Shown: in pieces, positions 45,495 through 54,306 of the stretch
How the letters are laid out: each line of letters opens with the position of its first letter
Numbering within the stretch: the first letter of the stretch is position 1
Assembly: GCF_005405125.1 (NCBI RefSeq)
Contig: NZ_BJDL01000001.1
Span: forward strand, 83,745-147,744
Length of the DNA: 64,000 nucleotides
Source of the DNA: Lactiplantibacillus songbeiensis
GTDB lineage: Bacteria; Bacillota; Bacilli; Lactobacillales; Lactobacillaceae
Direction: 5' to 3'
Notes under the pieces: generated by a model
Seen by the model: only the letters and a program-made list of their open reading frames with translations
What the model was told of the DNA's origin: nothing
Databases searched by the model: none
Made by a program: the position numbers and the translations under genes

Positions 45495-46403
45495 TTGCGA
45501 ATTGCACGTTTAATCAATCTCATTATGTTACTCTTACGAACCGAACAAGTCTCTGCCACTGATTTAGCCCACCGATTCGAAGTTTCCGTAAGGACAATTT
45601 ATCGTGATGTCGAAACTTTGAATCTAGCGGGCATTCCGATCTACACGACTCGCGGACGATACGGCGGCATCGGTTTAATGTCGAACTATAAAGTGGATAA
45701 AAAGTTGCTGACTGCAGCTGACATTCGCAATTTACGCACCGCGCTCAATAGCGTACATAGCTTAATCGACAGTCCTGAAGTTAAAGCCACAATTCAAAAA
45801 ATCGACGCGTTCTATGTCGCCGACCAAGCTGATGACCACCTATTCATCGACCGTCCCAACTGGCCAGGTTCTCGAGAATTAAAACAACTGGCTGAACAGA
45901 TCGAACAGGCCATTGCGCAACATCACTATTTAACCTTCACTTACAGTGATCGTAACGGTCATGGTTCTAGCCGGCAGATTGAACCTTACCGTCTGATTTA
46001 CAAAGGCGAACGCTGGTATGTTCAAGCTTATAGCCTGGAACGTCAAGCTTTTCGTATGTTCCGACTATCACGAATGCAAGCCATCCAGTTTTCAACCGAT
46101 CATTTTGAGTCCCGCCAAGTTCCTGAATTAACATTTGACTTCGTAGCCAAACACCGGCCAACGTTAGTCACAATTACCGTTCAAGTCGACAATTTAGTGC
46201 GTGATCAGGTCGTCGAGCGCTTTGGCCAATCAGTTATCCAGCACGACACTAAAACTGGCTTTGTGGCAGCCATCAACCTACCCAATAATGAAAATGCCTA
46301 TCGGTTTATCTTGTCATTAGGCACGCATGCTAAGATTATTGAAGGTGCCGACTTTTTAGCTGGTTTTCAAGCCTATTTACACCAACTAGTCACAACCTAC
46401 TAA
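45495..46403 (+). CDS. YafY-type HTH-WYL transcriptional regulator
   Basis: 302 residues. HTH_11 domain (RIARLINLIMLLLRTEQVSATDL, SVRTIYRDVETLN) followed by a WYL domain (about 140-220; IEPYRLIYKGERWYVQAYS) and a WCX tail. TTG start with AGGAGA. Probably regulates itself and the divergent GyrI-like gene. Confidence 0.92.
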   Translation: MRIARLINLIMLLLRTEQVSATDLAHRFEVSVRTIYRDVETLNLAGIPIYTTRGRYGGIGLMSNYKVDKKLLTAADIRNLRTALNSVHSLIDSPEVKATIQKIDAFYVADQADDHLFIDRPNWPGSRELKQLAEQIEQAIAQHHYLTFTYSDRNGHGSSRQIEPYRLIYKGERWYVQAYSLERQAFRMFRLSRMQAIQFSTDHFESRQVPELTFDFVAKHRPTLVTITVQVDNLVRDQVVERFGQSVIQHDTKTGFVAAINLPNNENAYRFILSLGTHAKIIEGADFLAGFQAYLHQLVTTY

Positions 46404-46407
46404 CCAT

Positions 46408-46458
46408 CAAAACCACCCGCAAACTGAGTCTCCTCAGTTTCACGGGTGGTTTAGTTTT
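46408..46458. terminator. Bidirectional terminator
   Basis: AAACCACCCG..AAACTGAG/CTCAGTTT..CGGGTGGTTT long stem between convergent genes. Confidence 0.88.
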
Positions 46459-46462
46459 AAGT

Positions 46463-46999
46463 TTAGATTTCACCTAAGTTGTCCGGTACTAATTCGATCA
46501 ATGGCTGACCAAAGTTAACATCATCGCCGTTCTTTACTAAGAACCGCTTGACTTGACCAGACTGCTTAGCCACAACGGGCCGCATCATCTGCATTGCTTG
46601 AATCAAGCCAACTTGTTGACCCACACTAACATGATCACCCACCGTTACATAGGGTGGTTCTTCTGACGAGTGGGCTTGATAGTAGATACCGACTACCGGG
46701 GCCGTTACGCATTGTTTCGGATCAATTTCGTCTAACGGGGCCGCGCTCACTGGCGTTGGCGTCGCAGTTGGTGCCACCGAAGTCGCTACTGATGCTACGG
46801 TTGGCTGTGGCGTAACCGGTGCCTGACTAGCTGCCGGGGCATTCGGAATTGGTGCTGGTTGCGCCGGTGCCGAGGTAACGGCATGGGCTTTACCCTTTTT
46901 GCCTAACTGAATCTCAAAATCTTTGTCGCGGTATTCAAAACTCGTTAAGCTGCTTTGTTCGAACTTATCCATTAATTGGTAAATCTGATCTAATTCCAT
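46463..46999 (-). CDS. AccB-like biotin carrier paralogue lacking the biotinyl lysine
   Basis: 178 residues laid out like acetyl-CoA carboxylase BCCP: N-terminal helical segment (MELDQIYQLMDKFEQSSLTS), Ala/Pro/Thr/Val linker (40-88) and a C-terminal biotinyl-type domain (about 95-175). Where the motif EAMKM is expected the protein reads QAMQMM (134-139), so Lys is Gln137 and Glu is Gln134. The codon is CAG. It cannot be biotinylated at the normal site. It stands alone, away from other acc genes. Confidence 0.85.
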   Translation of the reverse strand: MELDQIYQLMDKFEQSSLTSFEYRDKDFEIQLGKKGKAHAVTSAPAQPAPIPNAPAASQAPVTPQPTVASVATSVAPTATPTPVSAAPLDEIDPKQCVTAPVVGIYYQAHSSEEPPYVTVGDHVSVGQQVGLIQAMQMMRPVVAKQSGQVKRFLVKNGDDVNFGQPLIELVPDNLGEI

Positions 47000-47106
47000 A
47001 AAAACAACCCTCCAATAGTTTACGTTAATAATTATAACGCTAAGTGTATCGCAGGATTGTTATGGAAATGTGATGAGTTCATTAAGAATCTTTCAAATTA
47101 TGATGA

Positions 47107-47427
47107 CTACGCCGAGGCCAACTGTTGCGCTGATGCCGCGACTTTAAACAAGAATAATGGTGCCGGTGATTTGCCAGCATCGGCATAGGCCAAGACAGCA
47201 TCAACATGGTCCAACTGCATCAAGCGATCATCCAACTGCCACAAGTCGCGTTGATAATAATCATGACAATACTGAATGAGATTCGTCAAAAAATTGCCAA
47301 TGGCTTCATTGACCGTATCACCACGTCCATCGACACCCCAAAAATCCGCTGACTCAAGCCAATAACGTTGTTCGGCCAATTCACGATAATGGCCTTCTTC
47401 ATGAACTAAAACTAACCGTGTTCGCAT
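47107..47427 (-). CDS. Small protein with a HicB-like N-terminal half
   Basis: 106 residues. The strand pattern HYRELAEQRYWLESADFWGVDGRGDTVNEAIGN resembles the HicB partial RNase-H fold, but no HicA toxin gene is adjacent and there is no DNA-binding tail. AAGGGGG site. Function unknown. Confidence 0.5.
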   Translation of the reverse strand: MRTRLVLVHEEGHYRELAEQRYWLESADFWGVDGRGDTVNEAIGNFLTNLIQYCHDYYQRDLWQLDDRLMQLDHVDAVLAYADAGKSPAPLFLFKVAASAQQLASA

Positions 47428-47576
47428 TGCCAGGCCCCCTTCAAAACGTCCTAACTTTTAATGGTTCTTAAGATACCACCAGGACTGCTAACTGACAATA
47501 CGAAACAACGAACCCGTTTGAAATTAAGGTTCTTAAGTGGAACCACCTTAGTTTGCAAACAAGTCCGCTATTTTGA

Positions 47577-48047
47577 TTAAGAATCTAAACCGGCTTCCTG
47601 AGCTAAAAAGTAGCCGTGATGTTGAATATCCTGCTTCAAATCAGCCATTGTGAATTGATGATAATACGCCCGATATTGCCGATCAGCAACCGTAAATAAA
47701 TCCGTTAAAGTTTCGCTGATATTCGCCGCAATCGCTGACTTGTCCGCCGCATCGTCCGTTTGTGAATGCCCAGTAATAAAGCGCGCATAACTCAGCGTTG
47801 GCGGAATCGTGACATCGTATAACTCGCCGACGTTCATCGACGCCAGATCTTTCTCCAATTGATAACCGCCGTTTTTACCCACGGTTCCAATCAGATACCC
47901 CTGCTTATGTAATACTGATAAGATGTTGCGAATCATCACTGGATTTAAGTGCAGTGACTGTGCCAGTTCGCGACTGGACACTTTTTGTGGTCGGTGTTCA
48001 TCTAGGTACAATAAGCTATGTACCGCCACCGAAAAATCAAGTTTCAT
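47577..48047 (-). CDS. Rrf2-family transcriptional regulator
   Basis: About 156 residues with a winged helix (VSSRELAQSLHLNPVMIRNILSVLHKQGYL) and the IGTVGKNGGYQLEKDL wing. It lacks the three Fe-S cysteines of IscR/NsrR, so it is probably a non-cluster or YwnA-like sensor. Start ATG 48047 set by GGAGGG. Divergent from the DUF2075 gene. Confidence 0.9.
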   Translation of the reverse strand: MKLDFSVAVHSLLYLDEHRPQKVSSRELAQSLHLNPVMIRNILSVLHKQGYLIGTVGKNGGYQLEKDLASMNVGELYDVTIPPTLSYARFITGHSQTDDAADKSAIAANISETLTDLFTVADRQYRAYYHQFTMADLKQDIQHHGYFLAQEAGLDS

Positions 48048-48175
48048 AAACAATCCCTCCAGATTATCTGAAATTCGCCAAACTTACATTAGCCTAATTT
48101 TACCACCAATTGTAATTAGTATCATTTCAATTAACACAGCGCTTACGTTATAATGACGCTCAGGGGGTCTTTTCT

Positions 48176-49372
48176 ATGACAACTGAACTTAGCGCCGCTA
48201 CTTTCAAACTGGCAGATACCGCGGCGTTATCACCTGCCCAGCAGCAACTTGAACACCAGTTATTCACGTTTATTAACGAACATTTACACACACCGCAACC
48301 CGGCCTTTTTGTGATTCACGGCGATGCCGGCACCGGTAAAAGTGCCGTCTTAGCCGCCGCTTTTGCCCGTTTACAAGCACTCAGCCGTAGCCAAACAGCT
48401 AATCCACTCCAAGGCATGACCAATTATCTGGTCGTTAATCATAATGAAATGCTTAAAATCTATAAACGCTTAGCCGGTGAAGATGACCAGTTACGCAAAA
48501 AGGATTTTCAAAAACCGACACCTTTAATTAACCGACTAGCGAAGACTAATCAACTAGCTGATATCACCTTTATTGATGAAACCCATCTGTTACTGACACA
48601 ACCAGATCGGTATAATCGCTTTAATCAGCACAACCAACTCAGCGAACTAATCCAGCATAGCCGCGTGGTGGTGATGGTCTTCGATGAACACCAAGTCTTA
48701 AAGCTAAAGAGTTACTGGCAGACTAGTGCCCTGCAACCTTTCTTAGCCGCCTATCCTCATCAGCAGTTTAATCTGGATACTCAATTTCGCGTGACTGGCA
48801 GTACGGATGTCGTTGACTGGATCAATAACTTCACCCGTGGTCATTTGACGGCCAAGCCACACGTCCGCGACTTTGACTTTCGCATCTTTGAAGACGGCCA
48901 ACCGATGTATGACTTGATTCGCCAACGTGATCACACAGTTCAACTCTCCCGGATGATTGCGACCGCTGACTTTCCATATGTCGTTAACCACGGCACTTGG
49001 TATGTGACCGCGGGCAGCTTGAAGCTTCCTTGGGACAAGGTCAACTTAACGGATGATCCGTGGGCGCTACGCCCAGAAACTTTGAATGAAGTTGGGTCCA
49101 TCTATACCATTCAAGGGTTTGACTTGAATTATGCAGGCGTCATCTTAGGGCCATCGGTTGGCTATGATGCCACAACTGATCGGGTAATCGTCCGCCCTGA
49201 GCGCTATGAAGACCAAGAAGCGTTTAAAAATCGTGATGACTTGGGACACTTAACCCCATTAAAAGCCCAGATTATCTTCAATTCCATTAACGTTTTAATG
49301 AAACGCGGTCGTTACGGCCTATATCTTTATGCCGTCGACCCGGCCCTACGCCAACGATTATTAGCGTTATAA
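48176..49372 (+). CDS. DUF2075 (Schlafen group-3-like) P-loop ATPase
   Basis: 398 residues. Walker A GDAGTGKSA, Walker B ITFIDETHLLL, LDTQFRVTGS and GSIYTIQGFDLNYAGVILGP (late helicase motifs) place it in the SF1-like DUF2075 group found alone or in restriction/defence contexts. Function not established. AGGGGG site. Followed 29 bases later by the PEBP gene. Confidence 0.88.
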   Translation: MTTELSAATFKLADTAALSPAQQQLEHQLFTFINEHLHTPQPGLFVIHGDAGTGKSAVLAAAFARLQALSRSQTANPLQGMTNYLVVNHNEMLKIYKRLAGEDDQLRKKDFQKPTPLINRLAKTNQLADITFIDETHLLLTQPDRYNRFNQHNQLSELIQHSRVVVMVFDEHQVLKLKSYWQTSALQPFLAAYPHQQFNLDTQFRVTGSTDVVDWINNFTRGHLTAKPHVRDFDFRIFEDGQPMYDLIRQRDHTVQLSRMIATADFPYVVNHGTWYVTAGSLKLPWDKVNLTDDPWALRPETLNEVGSIYTIQGFDLNYAGVILGPSVGYDATTDRVIVRPERYEDQEAFKNRDDLGHLTPLKAQIIFNSINVLMKRGRYGLYLYAVDPALRQRLLAL

Positions 49373-49401
49373 TAGAAGTAAACTTACGAGGAGGGATTTT
49401 T

Positions 49402-49911
49402 ATGCAAGTCTCAATTCCAACTGAAAATGGGGTCCTAGCTGCGAAATATGCCAAACAAGCAGCGGCCAATCAACAGTATAAAGGCCACCCCATTATTTCG
49501 TTTCCAGTTCATATTCAAGCTGTGCCCGCTGGTACCAAAACCTTGGCGTTTGTTTTTTACGACCACGATGCGATTCCGGTCGGTGGTTTTACGTGGATTC
49601 ACTGGATTGCAGCTAATCTACCGGCAGACACCACGCTGATTCCTGAAAATGCCAGCCAAACGGGGGCTGTGACCATGGTTCAAGGTAACAACTCAACCGC
49701 TGGTGGCTATACTGGCGAGACCGATTTAAAGGTTACGCAACATTACGTTGGGCCTTATCCGCCTGATCAGGATCATGACTATACCTTCAAGTTATACGCC
49801 TTAGACACTGAGTTGCCCTTACAACCCGGATACTGGCTAAATGACTTCTACAAACTTAGTGCTGGCCATATCTTAGCCACCGCTAAAACGGTCGTTGTCG
49901 GTAAAAAATAA
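49402..49911 (+). CDS. YbhB/YbcL family (PEBP-like) protein
   Basis: A 169-residue cytoplasmic phosphatidylethanolamine-binding-protein homologue. FVFYDHDAIPVGGFTWIHWIAANLP and HYVGPYPPDQDHDYTFKLYALD are the two conserved ligand-pocket motifs. Bacterial members have no settled function. Confidence 0.92.
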   Translation: MQVSIPTENGVLAAKYAKQAAANQQYKGHPIISFPVHIQAVPAGTKTLAFVFYDHDAIPVGGFTWIHWIAANLPADTTLIPENASQTGAVTMVQGNNSTAGGYTGETDLKVTQHYVGPYPPDQDHDYTFKLYALDTELPLQPGYWLNDFYKLSAGHILATAKTVVVGKK

Positions 49912-49919
49912 AGAGATTT

Positions 49920-49955
49920 AGCGATCTGATTTAAAAAAATCAGGTCGTTTTTTTA
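49920..49955 (+). terminator. Terminator of the PEBP gene
   Basis: GCGATCTGATT/AATCAGGTCGT stem and a seven-T run. Confidence 0.85.
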
Positions 49956-50144
49956 TCACGCAAATTAACCGTTGCCAAACGCTGTCTAGTCATATTTTAG
50001 TCCATAATTGATATTTAGAAGTAATATTAATGCGGTCAAAACGTACTATATTCAACCTGAATATTTCAAAAAAGTATGTTATACTCGAATTCGTTGTTTA
50101 TCAAATATATTATAATTTTATATCAAAACTAGTAGGAGATTACT

Positions 50145-51062
50145 TTGAATATACACCTTAGCAAATTAGAAATACGCGATTACCTTATCGGCTTTGCATT
50201 AGTCCTCACCATGGTCGGTATCGCCACTTGGCAACATGACTACGAAATTATCTTACCCGAGATTGGCGCCTTAACCACTGGTACTTGGATCTATCATAAA
50301 AATGACTGGGTTAACCAACCGTTCAAAATTTTCTTAGCCCCATTTGGCACGGCGGTGCTAGGTTTCCTAGTGAATCAGCTAGCCATCGGTTACCCAGAAA
50401 AAGTCTTGTTGACCTTGATTGCCATGTTAATTTGGCTACGCATCGTTGGTTCAGCCTTAGCACCTTCATTTGCGACCGGGTTGTTACCCGTCATCGTTAA
50501 CGCAACGCACTGGTCATTTATTGTCGCAATCTTTGCCTTTACCGTCATTTTGATGCTGGGCGTTTACATCCGCGGCTTACAACACGGCTGTAAGCCCGGT
50601 GAACCCTTGCATTATCAATCCATGCTGATCTTTATGGTTGTTGCAGCAGCGTGGGTCGGCGGTGTTTGGCTAGTCGGTCGTCCACAGATGGCCGCAATTC
50701 CACCTGTATTAGTTGTCTTTTTTGAAGTCCTTCAAAAGCCGACTTACAGCGGTAAACTAATGTTCAAACAGATCATTGCCCTAAGTCTTGCAGCCACAAT
50801 TGGTGTATTGATCCACATCGGCTTGGCCTCATGGTTACTCACGACCTTAATCAGCCTGCCACTAGTTTTCATACTACTACAGCTACTTGATATCAAACTT
50901 CCCGCTGCCTACGCGTTTCCATTGTTGGCACTCGTCTTACCCGCTAATATGTTTAGCCACTTACCGGTCACCGCAGTGCTAGCAGCCAGCTTCTTCTTAG
51001 GACTGGTCTATGGTTATAAAAAGTTGGCAACGGTCATCAAATTCGCTTTGGCAAACGATTAG
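50145..51062 (+). CDS. Polytopic membrane protein, HPP-like
   Basis: 305 residues with about nine to ten hydrophobic segments. The recurring ILPEIGALTTGTW and MAAIPPVLVVFFEV segments look like two halves of an internal duplication, reminiscent of HPP-family proteins, which is a tentative match. TTG start with TAGGAG. Monocistronic. Confidence 0.6.
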   Translation: MNIHLSKLEIRDYLIGFALVLTMVGIATWQHDYEIILPEIGALTTGTWIYHKNDWVNQPFKIFLAPFGTAVLGFLVNQLAIGYPEKVLLTLIAMLIWLRIVGSALAPSFATGLLPVIVNATHWSFIVAIFAFTVILMLGVYIRGLQHGCKPGEPLHYQSMLIFMVVAAAWVGGVWLVGRPQMAAIPPVLVVFFEVLQKPTYSGKLMFKQIIALSLAATIGVLIHIGLASWLLTTLISLPLVFILLQLLDIKLPAAYAFPLLALVLPANMFSHLPVTAVLAASFFLGLVYGYKKLATVIKFALAND

Positions 51063-51067
51063 CCTAG

Positions 51068-51116
51068 CAAAAAAGTTAGCTCATCCATAATACTTCGGCT
51101 GAGCTAACTTTTTTAA
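51068..51116. terminator. Bidirectional terminator
   Basis: AAAAAGTTAGCTCA/TGAGCTAACTTTTT arms. Confidence 0.88.
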
Positions 51117-51146
51117 CTTTCCCTTGCCAATTAACAGTGGCACTAA

Positions 51147-51515
51147 TTAGGCTAAGTAAACTAAAATAAACGCGATCAACGCCGGTAAGCCTTGTATCAC
51201 AATAATCGACTTGCTGGCCGTGGCACTGCCATAGACCGCTGCGACCATGACACAGGCTAAGAAAAACAGTGTCACGCCGGTACTAGCTGCGGCCGGTACC
51301 ACAAACAAACTGAACAAAATTCCCACCGCTAAGAAACCATTATATAACCCTTGATTACCTAATAACGTTTGCACCGTTGGATCTTGTAATAGCTTGCGTG
51401 GGACGCCAAATGCTTGCGAGGCCATTTCACTATCGGCGTTAAACATCTCTAACCATAAAATGAAAAAGTGTTCTAAAGCAACGATGATTGCCATAATCAT
51501 TGCAGCAACTGCCAT
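51147..51515 (-). CDS. DUF1304 membrane protein
   Basis: About 122 residues and four helices. ALEHFFILWLEMF, NQGLYNGFLAVG and ASKSIIVIQGLPALIAF fit DUF1304. ATG 51515 chosen with a GGGG site; TTG 51524 is less likely. Function unknown. Confidence 0.85.
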   Translation of the reverse strand: MAVAAMIMAIIVALEHFFILWLEMFNADSEMASQAFGVPRKLLQDPTVQTLLGNQGLYNGFLAVGILFSLFVVPAAASTGVTLFFLACVMVAAVYGSATASKSIIVIQGLPALIAFILVYLA

Positions 51516-51589
51516 GAATCCCAACCCCTTTATTTTCTAATTAACTTTAGTCTACCAAACTAACCTCCCCAGACAAACCACTAACGCTC

Positions 51590-51620
51590 AAAAAAACGGC
51601 CAGCACCTAGCTGGCCGTTC
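51590..51620 (-). terminator. Terminator of the multicopper oxidase gene
   Basis: AACGGCCAGC/GCTGGCCGTT with a 5-base loop and seven U residues. Confidence 0.9.
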
Positions 51621-51633
51621 TAAACTTAACTTT

Positions 51634-53139
51634 TTACATGCCGGGCATCCAAACATCTTCAGGCTTAACCCCTTGTTCTTCTGCGAAGGCTTTCGTTAAC
51701 GTGTCCATATCCATTAAATGGTACGTCTTTGGATGATCTGGATCATAAGATTCGATTTGAGCCATCATCCCACCATCTTCATGTTCAATGATGTGGCAAT
51801 GATACATGTAAACTCCGGTCAAATCAAACTTCACTTGAATCCGGACTGTTTCGCCAGGGTTAACCCCCACGGTATCCTTCAAGCCATGTTCATTCGGATA
51901 AACTGGGCCATCGTTGCGCGCTAGCACTCTGAATTGCGTCCCGTGAACGTGGAATGGATGCACCATCCCGTTCTTCGTACTATTAGTATTGCGAATCTCC
52001 CAAATAGCAACATCGCCGACTTTTTGCCGGGCATCGATTCGTTGCATGTCAAACTTCTTGCCGTCCATTGCAACTTGTTCGTCCATCCCGTCCATCGTAA
52101 TCTTCCGAACTGGAAGGCCTGGGGTTGGCTTTTCTTCCGGAATATCCACTAGATGTTCTGGCAACGTGGTATCGTCAGGCGTATAGTCTTTGATCCGGAA
52201 ACGAAGTAATGGCGTATCGTCAGTCATCAAAGTAACTTCATCACCTGGCTGATACTTGCCAAAGTCCAAGACCAGTTCATCACGTTCCGCACAAGTAATC
52301 ATCAAATGCGTCATGTAGACTGGTGATGGCATGATTCCGCCATCTGAACCAACTTGGGCAAAGGCCAGATCGTCATTAAAGTGTAACCGCCATTCACGCC
52401 GGTTGGACCCATTTAAGATCCGCAACCGCACGCGTTGGGTGGTGACATCAAAGTAAGGATTAACAGTCCCGTTAACTAACGCGGTATGACCTTGAACACC
52501 ATCGGGATCATAATCCGCCCGATAATTAAATTGATTATCTTCATGGAATTCTCGGTCTTGCAAAACCAACGGAATATCATCGACCCCGTAGTTGCGTGGT
52601 AACGGTAACTGATCTTCGACATCGTCTTTAATAATCACCATCGCGGCCAAGCCTTTCCAAACTTGGGTCGCGGTTGATGGGCATGGATGGGCATGTAACC
52701 AGATTGAAGCGGCGGGCTGCATCACATCAAAATCGATATGGTTAGTCTTGCCGGGATAAACTGGTGCATGACAGCCACCATCCGTAATTGGACCGGGGAC
52801 ATTCAACCCATGCCAATGGAACGTGGTTAATTCTGGTAACGCATTTTTTAAATCGATATGGGTGTGTTTCCCATTACGAAACACAATCGTTTGCCCTAAG
52901 AAACCGGCATTATAGCCCCAAGTCTTGGTCTTTTTACCAGGTAAAAATTGGGTCTCACTTGCTTCAGCCTTGACAGTGTAGTAGTCATCGGTCGCCGTTT
53001 GCTTGTCCGGCTTCAATAATGGTGGTACAGCCAGTGGTTGAGGAGCAACCTTCGGCGTAACTAACGGAATATACCCGCCATCATGGGTATTAAAAGCTGG
53101 TTCATCAAAAAAATAATCAGTATAGACTTTCTTTGCCAT
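51634..53139 (-). CDS. Multicopper oxidase (laccase/CueO-CotA-like)
   Basis: 501 residues with three cupredoxin domains. Copper motifs: FHWHG (107-111), WLHAHP (normally HxHP), HPFHVHG and YHCHIIEHEDGGM (about 446-458, with the T1 Cys, flanking His residues and Met). There is no signal peptide, so it is probably cytoplasmic. It oxidises phenolics or Cu(I) with O2 as acceptor; lactobacillal relatives are reported to degrade amines. No copper ATPase is nearby. Confidence 0.93.
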   Translation of the reverse strand: MAKKVYTDYFFDEPAFNTHDGGYIPLVTPKVAPQPLAVPPLLKPDKQTATDDYYTVKAEASETQFLPGKKTKTWGYNAGFLGQTIVFRNGKHTHIDLKNALPELTTFHWHGLNVPGPITDGGCHAPVYPGKTNHIDFDVMQPAASIWLHAHPCPSTATQVWKGLAAMVIIKDDVEDQLPLPRNYGVDDIPLVLQDREFHEDNQFNYRADYDPDGVQGHTALVNGTVNPYFDVTTQRVRLRILNGSNRREWRLHFNDDLAFAQVGSDGGIMPSPVYMTHLMITCAERDELVLDFGKYQPGDEVTLMTDDTPLLRFRIKDYTPDDTTLPEHLVDIPEEKPTPGLPVRKITMDGMDEQVAMDGKKFDMQRIDARQKVGDVAIWEIRNTNSTKNGMVHPFHVHGTQFRVLARNDGPVYPNEHGLKDTVGVNPGETVRIQVKFDLTGVYMYHCHIIEHEDGGMMAQIESYDPDHPKTYHLMDMDTLTKAFAEEQGVKPEDVWMPGM

Positions 53140-53212
53140 TGTGACATCCCCTCTAAAATTCTAAACAGTCTTTATTAATTGATTCCAATACGCTTGGTGC
53201 TAGTTGGCTTAA

Positions 53213-53366
53213 TTTGCCACTCTGGTTGGGCCAGAATCGGCTGGAACGTGGTGGCCGCGTTTGGAAGCCAAAGTGCGGTCTTCCAAGCCGGGCTTTATCT
53301 AAGTCGGAAAATCACCGACCAAGATAAACGACACCACTGAGCCAATTCTGGCCCGCCCGGCGTTAA
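53213..53366 (-). repeat. Structured intergenic repeat, family A (copy A7)
   Basis: Outer arms CCAGAATCGGCT/AGCCAATTCTGG; hairpins TTGGAAG/CTTCCAA and TTATCTAAGTCGG/CCGACCAAGATAA. Confidence 0.9.
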
Positions 53367-53408
53367 TTAACGGGAATTAATGAGGATCTATTGTCGACCA
53401 TCAATTTA

Positions 53409-53570
53409 GCCAAGCCGTTGGTTTCTAAAATACTCAGCCGTGTCGTTGACCTTAGTGCGAGTGGTCTGCTCGGACTTAGGCTAAGGTCAGTTTAGAAGAC
53501 CGCTTTTGGCTTCAAAATGACCCATGGCGTTCCAGCGTTTTAGGAACCAACCGGCAGGCGGCAATTTCAA
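53409..53570 (+). repeat. Structured intergenic repeat, family B (copy B2)
   Basis: Inverse of B1: GGTTTCTAAAATACT/AGCGTTTTAGGAACC outer arms, core CCATGGCGTTCC. Ends at the right terminal inverted repeat of the composite. Confidence 0.8.
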
Positions 53571-53734
53571 CTAGCACCAAGCGTAGTCCAATCAGATGTC
53601 AGCGCTTACTGATATCTGTCCTTAGTTTAGAATTGTTTTAATTGAGTGTCAATCCCTGCCCAAAATCTGATTCAAGTTCAAACCTAAAAACCCGATTAAT
53701 CGTAAATCGGCGGTACCCGCTAACAACGCCACCC

Positions 53735-53779
53735 TGGGACAACCATAATGGCAATTTAATCCAACTAGCATCAAGTGTA
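53735..53779 (+). repeat. Relic of a family-A right end
   Basis: AACCATAATGGCAATTTAATCC followed by CAACTAGCATCAAGTGTA, which is 16 of 18 identical to the terminal repeat. The body upstream is too decayed to read. Confidence 0.6.
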
Positions 53780-53912
53780 AGTATCATAACTCAGCTTAAA
53801 TTTAGGCTAAGCACCTCATTTTAAGCTGTCAGAAATCAGTTATATTGGCCAAGAGCTTCAATAACCACATTTTCCATCAGTTAAAGCAGTTCACTCTAAC
53901 CTTGCCAGTTAT

Positions 53913-54067
53913 TTAACGCCGGGCGGGTCAGAATTGGCTCAGTGGTGTCGTTTGACTTAGGCGAGTGCCCTTCTCGGCTTAGCCAAAGCCCGGCTTATGA
54001 GACCGCCCTTCGGCTCATAAACGTGGCCACCACGTTCCAGCCAATGCTGACCCAACCAGAGTGACAA
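53913..54067 (+). repeat. Structured intergenic repeat, family A (copy A8)
   Basis: Outer arms TCAGAATTGGCT/AGCCAATGCTGA; hairpin TTATGAG/CTCATAA (differs from other copies, still paired); second hairpin TTTG..GGCGAG/CTCGGC..CAAA. It lies alone in the gene-free stretch 53140-54306, which otherwise holds the composite element, a relic and the terminator below. Confidence 0.88.
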
Positions 54068-54111
54068 GCTCGATCCAACAAATAATCATTATATATAGAA
54101 GAAAAAGGGCG

Positions 54112-54150
54112 AAAAAAAAAGAATTCAGTCCCTAACTAGACTCAATTCTT
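54112..54150 (-). terminator. Terminator downstream of the matrixin gene
   Basis: AAGAATTGAGTC/GACTGAATTCTT-type stem with one mismatch and a nine-U run leftwards, about 160 bases beyond the gene. The 54151-54306 interval shows only short imperfect hairpins. Confidence 0.7.
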
Positions 54151-54306
54151 AGTTTATTTTCCTAATTTTTAGGCCGAACCTTGGTTGCTGAAAGCCAAGG
54201 CCGGAAGATCTGCCAGTCACTAGGTACCTAGCAACTGAGTGGGGATTTCAATTTTAAGTTAAGGGCGACCTTCCAGATTGATAGCTGCCGCCAGATGAAG
54301 CTAAGT

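Larger units (their letters stand above)
53189..53585. mobile_element. Composite A-B element with 18-bp perfect terminal inverted repeats
   Basis: 397 bp bounded by TACGCTTGGTGCTAGTTG and its exact reverse complement. It contains A7 (53213-53366) and B2 (53409-53570) in opposite orientations with the same spacer found at 20241-20285 and 56680-56715. No clear target-site duplication is seen and there is no ORF, so any movement would need a transposase elsewhere. Confidence 0.82.

Noticed and set aside
47107..47427. HicAB toxin-antitoxin locus
   Set aside because: Only a weak HicB-like half is present; no small HicA-type double-stranded RNA-binding ORF is adjacent.
47470..47560. Repeated GGTTCTTAAG strings before the Rrf2 gene as an operator
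   Set aside because: Only two imperfect copies in mixed context; too little to call a regulatory site.
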